The notes beneath the pieces are model-generated. The model was not told the origin of the DNA and ran no database searches. It was given only the letters and a program-made list of their open reading frames with translations. Source: Sediminicoccus rosea (GTDB lineage Bacteria > Pseudomonadota > Alphaproteobacteria > Acetobacterales > Acetobacteraceae). Taken from it: a stretch of DNA of 64,000 nucleotides. The stretch's first letter is position 1; each line of letters begins with the position of its first letter. The DNA lies in assembly GCF_033547095.1 (NCBI RefSeq), contig NZ_CP137852.1, positions 1,171,501 to 1,235,500 of the forward strand, given 5' to 3'. A program made the translations under genes and the position numbers. Shown here in pieces: positions 63,283-64,000 of the stretch.

Positions 63283-63633
63283 TCACGCCCCCGAGGCCGG
63301 CACGCGGGCCAGCATGACGCGCACCGTGGTGTCGGCCGCGAGGGCGGCGACGGTGACGACGCCGACCTGGAAGTTCCCCGTCGCGGTGGTGGTCAGGCGC
63401 CGGTTGGTGTTGTCCCAGAAAACGCGCGTGCCGGCCGCCATGGCCTGGGTCGGGTCCTTGGCGAGCTCGAACTCGCCGCGGGTCTCGCACTCGACGGTGG
63501 CGTTCTGCGCAGCGTCGGCGGCGGCCACGCCGAAGAAGGCGCCGACCAGCATGCCTTGGCCAGAGAGGATGCCGCCGGCGTAGGGCACGACCATGGGGAC
63601 GGAGCGGGCGTCGGGACGGATGCAGTTGCGCAT
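63283..63633 (-). CDS. DUF2190 family phage protein
   Basis: A 116-residue protein: VVPYAGGILSGQGMLVGAFFGVAAADA, ETRGEFELAKDPTQAMAAGTRVFWDN, NRRLTTTATGNFQVGVVTVAALA. This is the DUF2190 small capsid-associated (decoration-like) family, usually adjacent to the major capsid gene. AGGAG precedes the ATG. The capsid gene should lie right of the window on this strand unless cargo intervenes, as the antisense gene at 63.8 kb suggests. Confidence 0.82.
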   Translation of the reverse strand: MRNCIRPDARSVPMVVPYAGGILSGQGMLVGAFFGVAAADAAQNATVECETRGEFELAKDPTQAMAAGTRVFWDNTNRRLTTTATGNFQVGVVTVAALAADTTVRVMLARVPASGA

Positions 63634-63709
63634 GGAGGGTCTCCTGTGGATGACGTTGAGAAGGCTCGACTTCCAGCGAGCAGGCCTTGGTGGGAATCCG
63701 TCACCTAGA

Positions 63710-63745
63710 CTTCCAAAAAAGCTTCCGAAAATTCTTCCAAAGAAA
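63710..63745. repeat. Three tandem 12-bp CTTCC-A tract repeats
   Basis: CTTCC starts at 63710, 63722 and 63734, exactly 12 bp apart, each followed by an A-rich tail (AAAAAAG, GAAAATT, AAAGAAA). The repeats lie in the AT-rich 180-bp gap upstream of both DUF2190 (minus) and the DUF4258-like gene (plus); TTCCGGAA follows at about 63757. They could be regulator sites or phased A-tracts (bent DNA). Confidence 0.55.
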
Positions 63746-63828
63746 TCTTGCGTTGGTTCCGGAAACTGGAAAGATCAATGGTCTAGGACGGCGTATTTCC
63801 CGGCTCGAACCTGATGGGACGGGCCAAC

Positions 63829-64000
63829 ATGCAGACCACCGCAGCGGATGAAATCAGCTTCACCCACCACGCCTTGGCTCGGATCAGACAGCGCGGGGTG
63901 CGCGCCGAGGCGCTCTCGCTCGTGCTCGCCGAGGCCGACCAGGGGCATCACGTCGGCGGCGGCGCCGTCGCCGAGCATATCTCGCGCGAGAAGCGCAAGC
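63829..64000 (+). CDS. DUF4258-like protein, truncated at the window edge
   Basis: 57 codons are visible: QTTAADEISFTHHALARIRQRGVRAEALSLVL, then GGGAVAEHISREKRK. The FTxHAxxRxxQRGV motif is that of DUF4258, a small family often found with HTH partners in toxin-antitoxin-like or phage cassettes. It is on the plus strand, antisense to the phage operon, like the other cargo genes. An ATG at 63814 would add five residues. Confidence 0.55.
   Translation, partial: MQTTAADEISFTHHALARIRQRGVRAEALSLVLAEADQGHHVGGGAVAEHISREKRK

Larger units (their letters stand above)
44336..64000. mobile_element. Prophage with siphovirus-like tail module, truncated by the window
   Basis: Minus-strand phage genes in canonical order from DUF2190 (63.6 kb) to tailspike (44.3 kb) show a long-tailed phage. 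Terminase, portal, major capsid, integrase and immunity genes are missing and presumably lie right of the window. Plus-strand cargo genes interrupt the operon at 48.7-50.0, 51.3-51.6 and 54.6-59.9 kb, and another begins at 63.8 kb. The left boundary is uncertain: the secreted gene pair at 41.6-44.1 kb may also belong to the element. Confidence 0.85.

Overview
The window is high-GC chromosomal DNA from an alphaproteobacterium, most likely an Acetobacteraceae/Roseomonas-type member of the Rhodospirillales. The evidence is yebC-ruvCAB joined to a complete tol-pal cluster, tilS-ftsH-folP, several Bug/TctC-type substrate-binding proteins, and strong GC bias that throws long antisense shadow frames. 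Taxonomy is inferred from gene content only.

Layout. 0-4.3 kb (minus strand): the start of a UDP-sugar decarboxylase, then a small catabolic group (YdhR-like protein, FAH-family hydrolase, SDR, Bug receptor, FMN-binding protein). 4.4-15.4 kb (plus): yebC, ruvC, ruvA, ruvB, ybgC, tolQ, tolR, tolA, tolB, pal, cpoB, tilS. Two antisense paralogous small secreted genes, one frameshifted, interrupt the cluster between tolA and tolB. 15.4-23.1 kb: ftsH, folP, tspO, a peptidoglycan-binding protein, rsmB (minus), a GT39 membrane glycosyltransferase and DedA. 23.1-32.5 kb: oxidative and nitrogen metabolism (intradiol dioxygenase, ATC-hydrolase-like protein, an unknown, Bug receptor, RidA, two MFS carriers, ArsR regulator), a secreted endonuclease/phosphatase, PPK2 and a double GGCT protein. 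32.6-41.4 kb: two tiny membrane proteins, a PDZ-like/multi-TM histidine kinase with its NarL-type regulator, three uncharacterised envelope proteins and an IlvD/Edd dehydratase.

41.5-44.1 kb (minus) has visibly lower GC and encodes two secreted proteins. One has a His/Cys pair like permuted NlpC/P60 enzymes. The other is a 615-residue protein built from three different repeat classes. 44.3-64 kb is a prophage with a long-tailed (siphovirus-like) tail operon on the minus strand: DUF2190, lysis/structural protein, holin-like protein, head-tail connector, DUF6441, tail terminator, tail tube, tail assembly chaperone with a -1 frameshift extension, tape measure, two distal-tail proteins, NlpC-like protein, J-like hub and a beta-helix tailspike. 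Terminase, portal, capsid and integrase are not in the window.

The most interesting feature is how cargo sits in this tail operon. At three junctions a plus-strand cassette is inserted antisense, ending only 7-17 nt from the stop of the preceding tail gene: (i) a 1771-residue Bergerat-ATPase/DUF3883 (NO VEIN-like) protein, (ii) an excisionase-like HTH protein, and (iii) a three-gene cassette with a polymorphic toxin type 50 (Ntox50-like) protein and a probable immunity protein, preceded by an AT-rich promoter. A fourth plus-strand gene (DUF4258-like) starts at the right edge. I interpret these as antisense morons, plausibly carrying anti-phage defence and a toxin-immunity pair. Defence function is inference.
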